From an uncultured Clostridia bacterium (GTDB lineage Bacteria; Bacillota; Clostridia; Christensenellales; Aristaeellaceae): a DNA stretch of 64,000 bases. Below the pieces are notes generated by a model. The model saw only the letters and a program-made list of their open reading frames with translations. It was not told where the DNA came from and did not search any database. The stretch is taken from positions 1 to 64,000 of the forward strand of contig CAKTYE010000003.1 in assembly GCA_934631985.1 (NCBI GenBank). Reading direction: 5' to 3'. Below are positions 39,417-48,170 of this stretch, piece after piece (the stretch's first letter is position 1; every line of letters begins with the position of its first letter). The position numbers were made by a program, and so were the translations under genes.

Positions 39417-39765
39417 TTTGAGAAGGGTGCGTATCCTGCCGCAAAGAAAACAGGGCTTCAGACGGCAACCTTCTCTGTTGCTGCCACGGGCGACGATGTA
39501 GCCTATCAGTGGCAGATCAACCGCAATGACGGCAAGGGCTGGGGCAACCTGTCAGGTGCAACGAAGGCTTCCTACACCACCTCCGCTGCGGACAAGACCT
39601 GCGATGACTACCAGTATCGCTGCCATGTGACCGATGCATACAACGCTTCGCTGACCTCCGCCCGCCCTCCCACGCACGGGTGACACCGCTGCACCCGTGC
39701 TGTGGCTTGGTTTGCTGCTGCTCGCTGGTGCAGGGATGCTTGTGATGCGGAAGCACAGCGCATGA
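39417..39765 (+). pseudogene. C-terminal remnant of an LPXTG surface protein, frameshifted
   Basis: From 39417 an open frame without start codon encodes an Ig-like module: QTATFSVAATGDDVAYQWQ, SGATKASYTT and YQYRCHVTDA are characteristic. It stops at 39681. Shifted by one base, a frame from 39667 encodes LPRTG followed by a hydrophobic segment (APVLWLGLLLLAGAGMLVM) and a short basic tail RKHSA, ending at 39765. That is a complete sortase sorting signal. The N-terminal part is gone and the two pieces are out of frame, so the gene is dead. Its own terminator remains at 39838. A sortase elsewhere is implied. Confidence 0.8.
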
Positions 39766-39837
39766 AGCCATTGACAGGAAACGCCTGAGAAGCGCCTCGC
39801 CTCCATTGTTTCCCCACACAGTTTTAAGTGTTTTTCG

Positions 39838-39888
39838 AAAGACCTGTGATTAAGAAGCAGTGGCATTGCTTCTCTCACAGGTCTTTTT
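39838..39888 (+). terminator. Terminator downstream of the LPXTG remnant
   Basis: AAAGACCTGTGA pairs with TCACAGGTCTTT. A second inner stem, GAAGCA/TGCTTC, lies in the loop. TTTTT follows. Confidence 0.88.
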
Positions 39889-39976
39889 GCTGCGTCCCAA
39901 AAGATTTACATTCCCCCAAAAGCTCCCAACCACTGCTCATCATGCTTTATCCCCTGTTCTGCCCCTTCCCCCACCC

Positions 39977-40005
39977 TTGCGCTTTCGCTTCGATTCCTAT
40001 ATAAT
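39977..40005 (+). promoter_or_regulatory. Promoter of the DUF5711 operon
   Basis: TTGCGC (39977-39982) and TATAAT (40000-40005) are spaced by 17 bases, 35 bases before the ATG. Confidence 0.65.
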
Positions 40006-40039
40006 GGAGCATGTACACGCAACGGAAAGGAGCCGCCTC

Positions 40040-41191
40040 ATGCAAGGGAAAGGCAAATCGTTATACACGAGCCAGGCACAGCAGGATCTGAAGCGCCGCC
40101 GCCAGATCAAGAACTGGCTGATCCTCATTACGGTGGTGGTGCTGGTGTTCACGGCCCTGCGCCTGCTTCAAAATATCGGCACAACAAAGGAGATCACTGC
40201 GACCCAGCTTCCCTGCTATGCCGATCAGTCCGTGACCCCATTCGGGGAAAATATCCTGTATTTTGACGGCGCGTCCATCCACTGCCTGTCCGGGACGGGA
40301 ACCATCCGCTGGAGCTATCCCGTGGGCGCGGATGCGAGCTTTACGGTCTCTGACACGCACCTGGTCATCTGGCAGGGCAGCCAGCTTTATATTGTGGACG
40401 CCAATGGACGGCCGACGTATAACGAAAGCATGTCCTCCACCATCCAGTTTGCGCGGGCTGGTTCCAAATATGTGGCGGTCATCATCGGCAGCGATACCTC
40501 GCCGGAGCTGCTGGTCAAGGACATGTCCGGCGCGCAGGTGGACGAGGAAGCCGACGCCTTTAATGGGCTGATCATGATGGACTGCGGCTTCTATGGCGAC
40601 GATGGGCAATACCTGTGGACGCTGGCAATGGACGTATTCGGCACCAAGGCCAACACCACCATGAACACCTTCCAGGTGGGAAAAATGAACACCGGCTCCG
40701 TCTCGCTGGGTGATGCGATCACCTATAAGGTGCTGTTTGAAAACGGTCGGCTGCGGGTCTTCAACACGCGCCAGCTCTACACCTATGACTACAAGGGTGT
40801 GCAGGACGCAAACGCCACGCTGCTGGTGTACGGCTGGAAGCTCATTGATGCTTATCAGCCCTCCACCGGGGATGCGAGGCTGCTGATGGCCCCCACGGCC
40901 CAGACCAACACCGGCACAGATATTTCTGAGCTGCGTCTGCTCATCGGCACGACGGACAGGCGGTATACGCTGCCCTCCTCCTGCGTAGGCGCGGCGGTGT
41001 ATGGGAACGCGCTGTACGCTTTCTCCAGTGACTACCTGTACAAGACGGACATCAGCACGCAGAAGTTCTATGCCTACAGCATTCCCGTGCCGGACGGCAG
41101 CGCCGTCACCCGCTTTCTGGGGCTGACCTCCGGCGGGCGGGCCATCCTCGCCTGCGGCGACACGGTGTATACCGTCACCCTGCCCGAATAA
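40040..41191 (+). CDS. DUF5711 family membrane-anchored protein
   Basis: This 383-residue protein has one N-terminal membrane helix (about 29-47: LILITVVVLVFTALRLL) after a basic cytoplasmic stretch. A large extracellular domain follows with repeated WD/PQQ-like blades, for example ILYFDGASIHCLSGTG, LVIWQGSQLYIVDANGR and GNALYAFSSDYLYKTD. The layout matches DUF5711, a beta-propeller family of unknown function in Clostridia. The ATG at 40040 is 7 bases after GGAAAGGAG; longer upstream frames lack support. It precedes cvpA in the same direction, and this pairing suggests an envelope role. Confidence 0.8.
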   Translation: MQGKGKSLYTSQAQQDLKRRRQIKNWLILITVVVLVFTALRLLQNIGTTKEITATQLPCYADQSVTPFGENILYFDGASIHCLSGTGTIRWSYPVGADASFTVSDTHLVIWQGSQLYIVDANGRPTYNESMSSTIQFARAGSKYVAVIIGSDTSPELLVKDMSGAQVDEEADAFNGLIMMDCGFYGDDGQYLWTLAMDVFGTKANTTMNTFQVGKMNTGSVSLGDAITYKVLFENGRLRVFNTRQLYTYDYKGVQDANATLLVYGWKLIDAYQPSTGDARLLMAPTAQTNTGTDISELRLLIGTTDRRYTLPSSCVGAAVYGNALYAFSSDYLYKTDISTQKFYAYSIPVPDGSAVTRFLGLTSGGRAILACGDTVYTVTLPE

Positions 41192-41274
41192 ATGAAATTT
41201 CTGCCCCTGCTGTTGGAAGGGGATGGCACCTCTGCCGCGTTCTATGCGTGGAGCGACACACAAGGAGGTTTCGG

Positions 41275-41973
41275 ATGAACGTCGTCGATTATGTCATTCT
41301 CGGGGTCATTGGGCTGAGCGTTCTTTTCGGCATCTACCGCGGTTTTGTGGCCTCGGTGCTGAACATGGGCGGCTGCCTGATCTCCTTCGGGCTTTCCTTC
41401 TGGCTGTATCCCAAGGTTTCCAACGTGCTGATCCAGAATGAAACATTGCAAAACCTGATTTTCCAATATACGGACGCACGGTCCCGCACGGGTGACCTGA
41501 GCCTGGCGCTAACCAAGGCGGTGCAGCTGACGCAGGATCAGATCAACGAGGTGCTGACCCGCGTGCAGCTTCCCGCGCCGCTGAACACGTTGCTGGAGGT
41601 CAACCTGGAAAACCATGTGTTTCAGGATTCCACCGTCATTGACTATGTTTCCAAGACCATCCTGTCGGCCTGCACCAACATCATCTGTTTTTTGATCTGC
41701 TTCATCGGGCTGTATCTGGTGATCTCCATCGTGCTGAACCTGATCCGCGCGGTGTTCCGCTTTCCGCTGCTGAAGCAGCTGGACTGGCTGGCTGGCGGTG
41801 CGTTCGGCCTGGCCCGGGGCGTGGTATTCTGCTATGCGCTGTTCGCGGTGGTGCCGCTGGCGCTGACCATGATCCCCTTTGACGGGGTCAGCGAATTGAT
41901 CGACCAAAGTCAGCTTGCCGCCTTTTTCGACAATGGCAACCTGATTTTGTCCATTATGAATCAGCACCTGTAA
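41275..41973 (+). CDS. CvpA family membrane protein
   Basis: This 232-residue integral membrane protein has four hydrophobic segments. The opening MNVVDYVILGVIGLSVLFGIYRGF is diagnostic for CvpA, and LDWLAGGAFGLARGVVFCY near 170 is the second conserved block. A soluble loop of about 50 residues lies between spans 2 and 3. In enterobacteria the family is needed for colicin V production; in Firmicutes its role is unclear and probably concerns the cell envelope. AAGGAGG at 6 bases fixes the ATG at 41275. Confidence 0.9.
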   Translation: MNVVDYVILGVIGLSVLFGIYRGFVASVLNMGGCLISFGLSFWLYPKVSNVLIQNETLQNLIFQYTDARSRTGDLSLALTKAVQLTQDQINEVLTRVQLPAPLNTLLEVNLENHVFQDSTVIDYVSKTILSACTNIICFLICFIGLYLVISIVLNLIRAVFRFPLLKQLDWLAGGAFGLARGVVFCYALFAVVPLALTMIPFDGVSELIDQSQLAAFFDNGNLILSIMNQHL

Positions 41974-41990
41974 CAGCATCCTCTTATCAG

Positions 41991-42033
41991 GCATCCCGTT
42001 TTCCCCTTTTTTCGGGAACAGCGGGATGCTTTT
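41991..42033 (+). terminator. Terminator after cvpA
   Basis: GCATCCCG (41991-41998) and CGGGATGC (42022-42029) form the outer stem. TTTT follows. It ends the DUF5711-cvpA unit. Confidence 0.75.
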
Positions 42034-42080
42034 CCAAATCCGGCCCGTTATCTGGATAGGAAGAAAGGAGACATCGACTT

Positions 42081-45000
42081 ATGCTGCGTCGAATGATTGC
42101 CCTCATGCTGTCCCTGTCGCTTCTGTGCATGCCGCTTCTGGCAGGCGCAGAGCTGAGTACCCCCACGGATATTGATCCCACCACGCCGCCGGCCCCCACC
42201 GAGGAGCCGACGACTGCGCCTACGGAGGTCCCCTCGGTGGAGCCGACGGAAACGCCCACCGAAACGCCCACGCAGGAGCCGACTCAGGCTCCCACGGAGG
42301 TGCCTACGGAAGCGCCCATGGAAGCTCCTACCGCTGTTCCCACAGAGGTCCCCACGCCGACGCAGGAGCCGTGGGATGAGAGCGTGTGCGACCATGCCAA
42401 TGTGCATTGCGCACAGGCTCCCGCCTGCAACGTGGACGGCTGCGCCCACATCGCGCAGGACGTGTTTGGGCTGGACTATCCCCTGTGCAGCCTGGGCCAA
42501 TGGCTGCTGGATCAGCAGGATCGTCTGCTGCGGGAGGGCGGCGCGACGATGTACAGCATGCGCCGCAGCACCCTTACCCTCGACCTGAATCAGGCGGACG
42601 TGACCCTGTGGCGCTCCGGCACCTATACCATCACCGGCGGTGAAAAGCGCAAGGACGCTGCCATCACCCTGGCGAAGGATCGTGTGGTCATCCTGAGCCT
42701 GCGGAATGTCACTGCGGATCGTCTGACGCTGCAAAGCAACGTGGACGTAACCCTCGACCTGAAGGACCTGAACGCCCTGAACACGCTGGAAATGCGGCAG
42801 AGCGCCAAGCTGACCCTGACCTCCGGCGGCGCGCTGACCATTGCTTCCGTCACCCGTCCCACCCTGACCGGGACGAAGGAGGACACGCAGATCCTCATCA
42901 GCGGCGGCAATCTGGATGCGAAGCTGGAGGAAAGCAAGGGCCGCACCCTGTACCGCTTCGACGGGCAGGGCGCAAGCGCCGTCACCGTCTCCGGCAAGGC
43001 GTATAACGCCGTGACTCCGCTGGCGGACGGCAGCTATTGCCTGTGGCTCAAGGCACCTGAAAGCGGCATGAGCTGGGTCGCCGCCAAGGAGGGCGATACC
43101 CTGAGTATCACGCAAAAGGCGCAGGGCGCTGCGAACGCTGGCACGATCGCACTGGGACAGACCAATACGCTGACCACGCCCGGCACCTATGTGCTGAGCG
43201 GCAAGGTCCCCGCAGGCACAAAGCTGGTCATCGACAGCGATCAGGTGCAGGTCGCCCTGCAAACGGCGACGCTGCCTGATGATTTTGTGATCATCGGCAA
43301 TCATGCTTATAACCTGACCCTCGCGGGCGTCAGCACCGCCGCAGGCAGCATGCTGCAAGGCAGCGGTACCGTCACCGTATCCGGGGATGGCGCATTGGCG
43401 CTTCCCAGTGCGGATGCGCCCCTTCATCTGGTCAGCGGTGCGCTGACCCTGCCCCAGGCCCCGGCAGGCTGGACGGCTTACCCGGTGGCAGGCATCACCG
43501 CCGCCGATCATGTCACGCTGGATGATGCTGCGATGGGTCTGTGCTGGAACGGCACGGACACGCTGTATCTGCCCACTCCCGCGCAGGGTTATACCTATGC
43601 CCTTGCCCGGGAAAGCGGTACCATCCGCGTTCACACCTGTGTGGACGGTCACCCGCTGTTCCTGCTGGCCCAGTCCGGGCAGGTGGATGCAGGCGATGTA
43701 TCCGCCTTTGACGTGCAAGGTACAGGCAGCAACGTGACGGGCGCGATCACGGCCTCCGGCAAAACGGCTGCTGCTGCCACATTCCAGAATGTGCAGCTCA
43801 CCGCAAGCCAGGGGGCGGTGCTCTCCCTGTCTAATGGCAAAGCGCTGACGGTCAGCCTGCACGGTGATAACGCACTTTCTGCTTCTGGTGCGCCTATTGC
43901 CCTGACGGACGGCGCAAGCCTGACGCTGGACTGCACTTCCGGGCGGCTGCTCATTAAGAATCAAGCCAGCCTTGCGGGCATTACCCTGAAGGGCAATGTG
44001 AAGCTGGTGCCTGAGGTTCCCGGCAATTACACCAAGCTGCTGCTGAAGGACGGCAACGGCAATCCTGTGGTCAATCAGCAGGTGACGCTGCGGGTGGGCA
44101 GCAAGGATTACGCCTACCAGACGCATTATGACGGCACGCTGTACCTGTGGGGCGAGACCCTGCCGGCAGGCACGGACGTGGTCGCCCGCAGCGATGACGA
44201 GGTTTACACGGCAGTGCTTTCCTCCGGGGAAACACAGGTTGATCTCGGTGTGGAGATCACCCAGGTTGCCGCCACCATGCAGCAGGACGGCAGTGTGAAG
44301 ATCACCTTCTCCGTGCCTGAAGCGGGCAGCGCCGGTGTGCAGTATGTGACCGGCGCAAGCGGTCAGCCCCTGGCAGACTGCTATGTGGCGGAAGCCGCCC
44401 GTCAGGATGGAAAGGGCGAGGTCATTTTGAAGGGCCTGACCCCCGGTCAGGTGGTATCCTATCGCGTCTATGCTGCGCGGACGGCGGGCATAAGCCTGAC
44501 AGCGGACAACGATGACGGCTTCCAGTTCAGCGATGTGTACACCGTGAAGGTACTAGCGGCCTACACCGCCCCCGAAAGTGCCGATGCGGTCTACACGGGC
44601 AAGGCTTATGTCTGCCCCTTTGAACTGCCCAAGGGTGCGACGGTTGCCTACAAGGGCGATGCGCTGAACCGTGACGGCCTGCCGTGGCAGGTAGGCAGCT
44701 ACACCATGCAGGTGACCATCCCTGAGGGGGACGCAGCCTACATTCCCGGTGTCTATGACATTGACTTCAAGATCACCCGCATTCCGCTGTACATCATCCC
44801 CGACCCCAATCAGGAAAAGATTGAGGGCGAGGAGGACCCGGAATTTACCTTCACGATGAAGGGCCTGCTAAAGGACGATCAGGTGTGGGGCACTCTGACT
44901 CGTGAGCCAGGTGAGGACGTGGGCAACTACGACTTCACGCTGGACATGCTCTACAGCGAGGATTACTACTCCCTGCGTCTGGTGCGCGGCGCATACACCT

Positions 45001-45905
45001 TCACCATTCTGCCCGGGTGGGATGACCCGGACGTGCCGCCGCTGATCACCTATGAGAAGCTGTACCCTGTGCGGCAGGAGATTGTCCGGAAGGACGGTCG
45101 GCAGATCTCGGTGGTGCTGAATACGCAGGATACCCTGACGGTGACGCATTCCCGCATCGGCGGCGTGGTCTATGCGGCGGACGACACCAACCGCCCTGTT
45201 TCCCCCATTCTGCGGCACAACACGGTGAACGACGAGGTGCTTTTGCAGCTCAACTGTGTGCCGGAGCTGAACAAGGATGGCGGCTATGTGACCGACGCCA
45301 ACGGGCGCGCCGTCTACGGCGGACGGTATTTCCGCCTGAGCTGGCTGGGCCTGCGCGGCCTGCATGAGCAAGGCATTGACAGCCTGAGCTTCAGCCAGGG
45401 GGGCGTACAGGTCATGGTGCGCCTGGAGGATTTCCTGAGCGATGCGACCCAGGCTGTCATCAAGCAGCTGGGCGGCGACCTGAAGCAGGTACGCTTTAAG
45501 CTGATGCTGCTGCCTGCGGACATGCTGACCCAGACGGAAGCGGACGCAGTAAGCAGCGCCCGTGCGCTAACCGACGCATGGCAGGTATCCGTCAGCATGC
45601 TGGTCGGGCAGGAGAGCATTCCCTTTGAGCAATATCTGCCCAGCCTGACCGTAACGGTAGACGCAGAGCCTGCCGCCAAGCTGCTGACGGGCCTTGACCT
45701 GTATCAGGAGGAAACCTTCGCGGACTTCTGCGCGCTGACGCAGGTCACGGCGGAAGGGCAGACCTCCACCCCGGCAAGCGTATTTGTCACGCCCTTCCTG
45801 GAAAATGAGCTGACCCTTGCAGGGTACCCGCAGGTGATGTTCACCCATCGGTATTACGCCGCGCCGCTGACGCAGCAGGCGACGGTGTTCTTGGGACGGA
45901 AATAA
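42081..45905 (+). CDS. Large secreted multidomain protein with Pro-Thr-Glu repeats
   Basis: This 1274-residue exported protein begins with a signal peptide (MLRRMIALMLSLSLLCMPLLAGA). A Pro/Thr/Glu-rich spacer of about 25-95 follows. Next comes a Cys-containing segment (CDHANVHCAQAPACNVDGCAH), then a long beta-rich region (about 150-680) with regularly spaced TLTS/LTLDL strands resembling Cthe_2159-type carbohydrate-binding beta-helices. A fibronectin-like part (about 720-830) and MBG-like modules (about 840-980, DAVYTGKAYV and KITRIPLYIIPD) precede a C-terminal region that is not recognised. No LPXTG, SLH or C-terminal membrane helix is seen, so the attachment mode is unknown. Function is probably adhesion or glycan binding; this is inference. 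Confidence 0.8.
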   Translation: MLRRMIALMLSLSLLCMPLLAGAELSTPTDIDPTTPPAPTEEPTTAPTEVPSVEPTETPTETPTQEPTQAPTEVPTEAPMEAPTAVPTEVPTPTQEPWDESVCDHANVHCAQAPACNVDGCAHIAQDVFGLDYPLCSLGQWLLDQQDRLLREGGATMYSMRRSTLTLDLNQADVTLWRSGTYTITGGEKRKDAAITLAKDRVVILSLRNVTADRLTLQSNVDVTLDLKDLNALNTLEMRQSAKLTLTSGGALTIASVTRPTLTGTKEDTQILISGGNLDAKLEESKGRTLYRFDGQGASAVTVSGKAYNAVTPLADGSYCLWLKAPESGMSWVAAKEGDTLSITQKAQGAANAGTIALGQTNTLTTPGTYVLSGKVPAGTKLVIDSDQVQVALQTATLPDDFVIIGNHAYNLTLAGVSTAAGSMLQGSGTVTVSGDGALALPSADAPLHLVSGALTLPQAPAGWTAYPVAGITAADHVTLDDAAMGLCWNGTDTLYLPTPAQGYTYALARESGTIRVHTCVDGHPLFLLAQSGQVDAGDVSAFDVQGTGSNVTGAITASGKTAAAATFQNVQLTASQGAVLSLSNGKALTVSLHGDNALSASGAPIALTDGASLTLDCTSGRLLIKNQASLAGITLKGNVKLVPEVPGNYTKLLLKDGNGNPVVNQQVTLRVGSKDYAYQTHYDGTLYLWGETLPAGTDVVARSDDEVYTAVLSSGETQVDLGVEITQVAATMQQDGSVKITFSVPEAGSAGVQYVTGASGQPLADCYVAEAARQDGKGEVILKGLTPGQVVSYRVYAARTAGISLTADNDDGFQFSDVYTVKVLAAYTAPESADAVYTGKAYVCPFELPKGATVAYKGDALNRDGLPWQVGSYTMQVTIPEGDAAYIPGVYDIDFKITRIPLYIIPDPNQEKIEGEEDPEFTFTMKGLLKDDQVWGTLTREPGEDVGNYDFTLDMLYSEDYYSLRLVRGAYTFTILPGWDDPDVPPLITYEKLYPVRQEIVRKDGRQISVVLNTQDTLTVTHSRIGGVVYAADDTNRPVSPILRHNTVNDEVLLQLNCVPELNKDGGYVTDANGRAVYGGRYFRLSWLGLRGLHEQGIDSLSFSQGGVQVMVRLEDFLSDATQAVIKQLGGDLKQVRFKLMLLPADMLTQTEADAVSSARALTDAWQVSVSMLVGQESIPFEQYLPSLTVTVDAEPAAKLLTGLDLYQEETFADFCALTQVTAEGQTSTPASVFVTPFLENELTLAGYPQVMFTHRYYAAPLTQQATVFLGRK

Positions 45906-45913
45906 TCGCATAG

Positions 45914-45969
45914 AAAACCTGCCCTGGCAGGCCGCACGGAAGGGTGCGGCTTGCTGGGGCAGGTTTTTT
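45914..45969 (+). terminator. Terminator after the large secreted protein
   Basis: AACCTGCCC pairs with GGGCAGGTT around an inner GCCGCAC/GTGCGGC stem. TTTTTT follows. Confidence 0.9.
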
Positions 45970-46036
45970 GTATGCATTGCAGGGCCTATGTAATGGGAAT
46001 CTTTTGAAGTAGCTTGAAGGCTGGCGCTGCCCTATA

Positions 46037-46522
46037 TCATTTTTCCTCCGCCACCTGCCCCCAAGCCTCCATCAATCGCGCCATGCTCCAGGCCGCGTTC
46101 GCCGGGCTGGTAGACGGCAGCGCAATGGCGGGCAGCCCCACCTGCGGCTGCAAATAGCACTGGTACAGCTTCGCCGCAAGGCTGCCATTGCAATAAACGT
46201 GCTGGATGTCCGCCAACGCTGTCACCTGACGAATGTCCACCGGTACGGCGTTCTTTACGCTGGCATCGGAGGAGCCGATAATATCACAGGATGCGATCAC
46301 ATCCCACAGGGCGATGTGGTGACGCAGCAGCATCGCCTGCTTTTCCGGGATGGTCATGGGCGGTGCTTCGTGCAGAAGCGCTGCCATCAGGGGCCAGAAG
46401 CGATTGCACGGGTGCCCGTAAAAGAAGCCCTCCTCCCGGGATCTCACGGAAGGGAAGCTTCCCAGCACCAGCACCCGGCATGCGCTGTCCACGACGGGCG
46501 GAAAGGGGTGTGCAATGCTCAT
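46037..46522 (-). CDS. DNA-deoxyinosine (hypoxanthine) glycosylase
   Basis: This 161-residue repair enzyme of the uracil-DNA-glycosylase superfamily removes hypoxanthine from deaminated DNA. The motif VLGSFPSVRSREEGFFYGHP, then NRFWPLMAALL, is characteristic of the family 6 deoxyinosine glycosylases. The late LPSTSPANA is the second active-site loop. Its ATG overlaps the stop of the preceding TIM-barrel gene in an ATGA junction, so it is the last gene of a tightly coupled three-gene operon. Confidence 0.87.
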   Translation of the reverse strand: MSIAHPFPPVVDSACRVLVLGSFPSVRSREEGFFYGHPCNRFWPLMAALLHEAPPMTIPEKQAMLLRHHIALWDVIASCDIIGSSDASVKNAVPVDIRQVTALADIQHVYCNGSLAAKLYQCYLQPQVGLPAIALPSTSPANAAWSMARLMEAWGQVAEEK

Positions 46523-47313
46523 ACGCCCGCCTCCGACATGGCCTGCCGCAGATAGGCAAGGCTCTTACGCAGACGCGCATCCTCGCGGGTCTGGTCGGCA
46601 TACGGCTCCAGAATCGCCGCACCGCGATACCCGCGCTCACGCAGGGTTTTGAACAGTGCCGCAAAATCCGTCACGCCCTCGCCTGGAAATACCAGGCGGT
46701 TGTTTTCATCCCAATCCAGCATGTGCAGGTGGCGCAGATTCTCGCCCATGGCGTCCAGCATGTCCTGGGCTGTCGCACCCACCTGGTGCGCCTGCTTCAA
46801 ATCCAGCACAAAGCCCTGATCGGGCAAAAGCCGCCGCACCTCCCGCACGTCCTCGGGGGTCTGCATGGCAGCCCAGCTGACATTCTCCCACAGCACCTCC
46901 ATGTGGTGGGCGCGGGCCACGGACTGCATCTCGCTCAGCACCTCAGTCATGTGGTACAGCTGACCGGGCGAACGCTTGGCCCGCACAACGCTGACGCTGT
47001 GAAACACATAATACACAGCCCCCAGCGTTTCGCCCGCCGTGCAGACGCGCTCAAAAATGTCCATGGCATCCCGGTGCTGACGCTTGGACTGCCCAAACAG
47101 GTCCGGCTCAAACTGCGTCCCCTTCGGATGCACAGACGTAACGGGCAGCCCCTTCAAATTCTCCCGCACCTGTGCGGCAAAGGCTGCGCTGTATTCGCTG
47201 GGGGATTCCAGAAACACCTCGCAGGTATCCAGCCCATAGCCGCCCAGAATCGCCGCGGCTTCCTCCGTTTCCAGCCGTCCATAGAAAGACGCGGAGCTTA
47301 ATCCCAATCTCAT
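46519..47313 (-). CDS. Sugar phosphate isomerase/epimerase-like TIM-barrel protein
   Basis: This 264-residue cytoplasmic protein has the xylose-isomerase-like (AP endonuclease 2) fold. MRLGLSSASFYG forms the first strand. VLWENVSW near 140 carries a metal-binding Glu, LDLKQAHQVG near 170 an Asp and His, and AAILEPYA near 235 a Glu. This metal-site pattern fits an isomerase or epimerase but could also suit an endonuclease IV relative. The ATG at 47313 overlaps the upstream HD gene stop; an upstream in-frame ATG at 47367 is rejected because it lies inside that gene. The substrate is unknown. Confidence 0.82.
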   Translation of the reverse strand: MRLGLSSASFYGRLETEEAAAILGGYGLDTCEVFLESPSEYSAAFAAQVRENLKGLPVTSVHPKGTQFEPDLFGQSKRQHRDAMDIFERVCTAGETLGAVYYVFHSVSVVRAKRSPGQLYHMTEVLSEMQSVARAHHMEVLWENVSWAAMQTPEDVREVRRLLPDQGFVLDLKQAHQVGATAQDMLDAMGENLRHLHMLDWDENNRLVFPGEGVTDFAALFKTLRERGYRGAAILEPYADQTREDARLRKSLAYLRQAMSEAGV

Positions 47314-47900
47314 GCCTTTTCCTCCCCGCTCATTTCGTCCAGGCTCAGGCCGAAGGACGGAACGCATTCCCGAAAGAAATCCTGCACCTCGGGCCAGGGG
47401 ATCGCCTCAATGCTGGCCCGAATGCTGCTTTCCGCCGCCAAGAATTCCCGATTGCCCGCCTGACGCTCCTCCACGCACTTGATATACGCGCTGATGCGAT
47501 CTGCGGCCTTCACGATCTGATGTGCGTAATCCTGTCCGGGCGTGAAATAAGGCTCATACGCTGCCTGTAAATCTGCCGGGGCCATGGCGACCATGCGCGC
47601 CGCGGCTTCCTTTTCCATGCGGTGGTAGGCGTTTTGCAGCTCGGGGCTGTGGTACTTCACCGGGGTCGGCAGATCCCCGGTCAGCACCTCCTGCGCGTCG
47701 TGATACACGGCAAGGGCCAGCACATGCTCCGGGTCTGTCGGGCGCTGATAGCGCTGCTGTCCCATCAGCGCGATGCCATGGGCCAGCAGCGCCGTTTGCA
47801 GGGCATGCTCCATGTCGTTTTCCGGCTGGGTGGCGCGCATCAGACCCCAGCGGCGGATGTATTTCATACGATTCAGGTAAGCATAAAAATGCGAGGGCAT
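47310..47900 (-). CDS. 5'-deoxynucleotidase YfbR-like HD hydrolase
   Basis: This 196-residue cytoplasmic phosphohydrolase removes phosphate from deoxynucleoside 5'-monophosphates in the YfbR family. RWGLMRATQPENDMEH supplies the first metal His and YHDAQEVLTGDLPTPVKY the HD pair. A late IVKAADRISAY holds the final Asp. Its length equals that of YfbR (about 199). It is the first gene of an operon with a TIM-barrel protein and a deoxyinosine glycosylase, consistent with nucleotide-pool and DNA quality control. GGAGG precedes the ATG, which lies divergent to the thiamine riboswitch promoter. Confidence 0.9.
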   Translation of the reverse strand: MPSHFYAYLNRMKYIRRWGLMRATQPENDMEHALQTALLAHGIALMGQQRYQRPTDPEHVLALAVYHDAQEVLTGDLPTPVKYHSPELQNAYHRMEKEAAARMVAMAPADLQAAYEPYFTPGQDYAHQIVKAADRISAYIKCVEERQAGNREFLAAESSIRASIEAIPWPEVQDFFRECVPSFGLSLDEMSGEEKA

Positions 47901-47912
47901 GTTTTTTCCTCC

Positions 47913-47940
47913 TTGACAACCCCGTGGGGTCTGTTATAAT
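47913..47940 (+). promoter_or_regulatory. Promoter of the thiT leader
   Basis: TTGACA (47913-47918) and TATAAT (47935-47940) are separated by 16 bases. The aptamer begins about 30 bases downstream. Confidence 0.75.
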
Positions 47941-47970
47941 AATACACGAAAATCGCATCCACCGCTAGGG

Positions 47971-48057
47971 GGGCGCGGGAGATTCTTCTTCTGCGCTGAG
48001 AGGGCATGGTCCCGACCCTTGGAACCTGTGTAGGTAATCCTACCGTAGGGAAGCGGA
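47971..48057 (+). ncRNA. TPP riboswitch (THI element)
   Basis: The leader carries the conserved TPP aptamer core: CTGAGAGGG, then ACCCTTGGAACCTG, then GTAGGTAATCCTACCGTAGGGAAG. P1 is closed by CCGCT and AGCGG. A separate terminator hairpin lies between the aptamer and the start codon of thiT. Binding of thiamine pyrophosphate should therefore stop transcription when the cell has enough thiamine. Confidence 0.95.
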
Positions 48058-48100
48058 GGACGGTACCGCCGTCCGTATGAATCCACTCGATTCACGCTTT

Positions 48101-48126
48101 CCCGCGAGCATCTGCCGCGGGTTTTT
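48101..48126 (+). terminator. Riboswitch-controlled terminator
   Basis: CCCGCG (48101-48106) pairs with CGCGGG (48116-48121), and TTTTT follows. It sits 44 bases upstream of the thiT ATG. It is the likely expression platform of the TPP riboswitch. Confidence 0.8.
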
Positions 48127-48170
48127 CTTTTGAAGATCGGGTGCGGTTCTACAAAAGGAGGTTGGTTTTC

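Noticed and set aside
39517..39878. Minus-strand ORFs of about 70-108 codons
   Set aside because: They are antisense to the Ig-like/LPRTG remnant, which has recognisable protein motifs on the plus strand.
42170..42375. Direct repeats that could suggest a CRISPR array
   Set aside because: The periodic sequence encodes a Pro-Thr-Glu spacer in frame; there are no separate unique spacers of constant length.
42048..44126. 692-codon open frame on the minus strand
   Set aside because: Antisense to the large secreted protein; the apparent repeats are the complement of its Pro-Thr-Glu spacer.
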